The translations under genes and the position numbers were made by a program. DNA of 64,000 bases from Sphingobium sp. EM0848 (lineage in GTDB: Bacteria > Pseudomonadota > Alphaproteobacteria > Sphingomonadales > Sphingomonadaceae). A model generated the notes under the pieces. The model made no database searches. It was not told the origin of the DNA and saw only the letters and a program-made list of their open reading frames with translations. The stretch covers positions 2,108,001 to 2,172,000 of the forward strand of contig NZ_JABXWB010000001.1 of assembly GCF_013375555.1 (NCBI RefSeq). Reading direction: 5' to 3'. Each line of letters starts with the position of its first letter. Position 1 is the first letter of the stretch. This document shows, one piece after another, positions 63,975 to 64,000 of the stretch.

Positions 63975-64000
63975 ATGGATACCGGAACCGAGCTTGCGAT
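63975..64000 (+). CDS. Start of a gene running off the right edge
   Basis: ATG at 63975 with a strong GGAGG 6 bases upstream; visible residues are MDTGTELA. Product not recognised. Confidence 0.5.

Overview
The window reads as GC-rich chromosome of an alphaproteobacterium, most likely a sphingomonad (Sphingobium/Sphingomonas type). The signs are a long TonB-dependent receptor, a membrane-anchored cytochrome c, HdaA next to a DUF2066 protein and purM, a split MetH, a CpdR-type regulator beside an N-formylglutamate amidohydrolase, and Sphingomonadaceae-like protein sequences throughout. This assignment is by pattern recognition only.

Layout. 1-21.7 kb is dense housekeeping: a response-regulator end, a ZntB/CorA transporter, siroheme synthase, lysA, an LptM-like lipoprotein, argH, a TlpA-like thioredoxin, a TonB receptor, a Trm112-LON-CnoX cluster, a fatty-acid hydroxylase, pheA, cytochrome c, a queuosine-precursor transporter, argB, yggT, a UPF0235 protein, folD, marC, an OmpA lipoprotein, a CorC/HlyC-type protein and a glycerate-kinase-like P-loop protein. 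21.8-24.3 kb is a scar: a complete IS256-family element with perfect 31-bp ends and a broken transposase sits against the 5' piece of a group II intron on the minus strand, followed by a DUF4279 gene. 24.3-43.2 kb returns to core metabolism: ppx, ppk1, hdaA, DUF2066, purM, a purN-YjbR fusion, an ABC ATPase, nadB, a hydrolase, a class A beta-lactamase-like protein, and a methionine operon sahR-metF-metH(N)-metH(C) with a palindromic operator. 43.3-58.5 kb carries small envelope proteins, rpmB, tadA, a GT-C-like membrane protein, GtrA, a LytS/LytT-type two-component pair, an HxlR regulator, the Rsh alarmone enzyme, rplJ-rplL, hutG-like and cpdR-like genes and dctA. From tRNA-Val(GAC) at 58.6 kb to the end the content is accessory: a tyrosine integrase directly after the tRNA, a Fic protein with an unusual array of operator half-sites, an FCP1/NIF-type phosphatase, a Phd/PIN toxin-antitoxin pair, a ribbon-helix-helix-like gene with two palindromes, and a broken second integrase.

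The most unusual structure is a DUF559 (Vsr-like endonuclease fold) gene at 33.1-33.5 kb enclosed by two oppositely oriented copies of a GC-rich REP palindrome. An 'empty' pair of the same two repeats, with the same outward/inward arrangement and no gene, fills the gap between the two halves of MetH. This resembles an autonomous/non-autonomous pair of a small mobile unit. No database search or folding was run; names rest on motif recognition.
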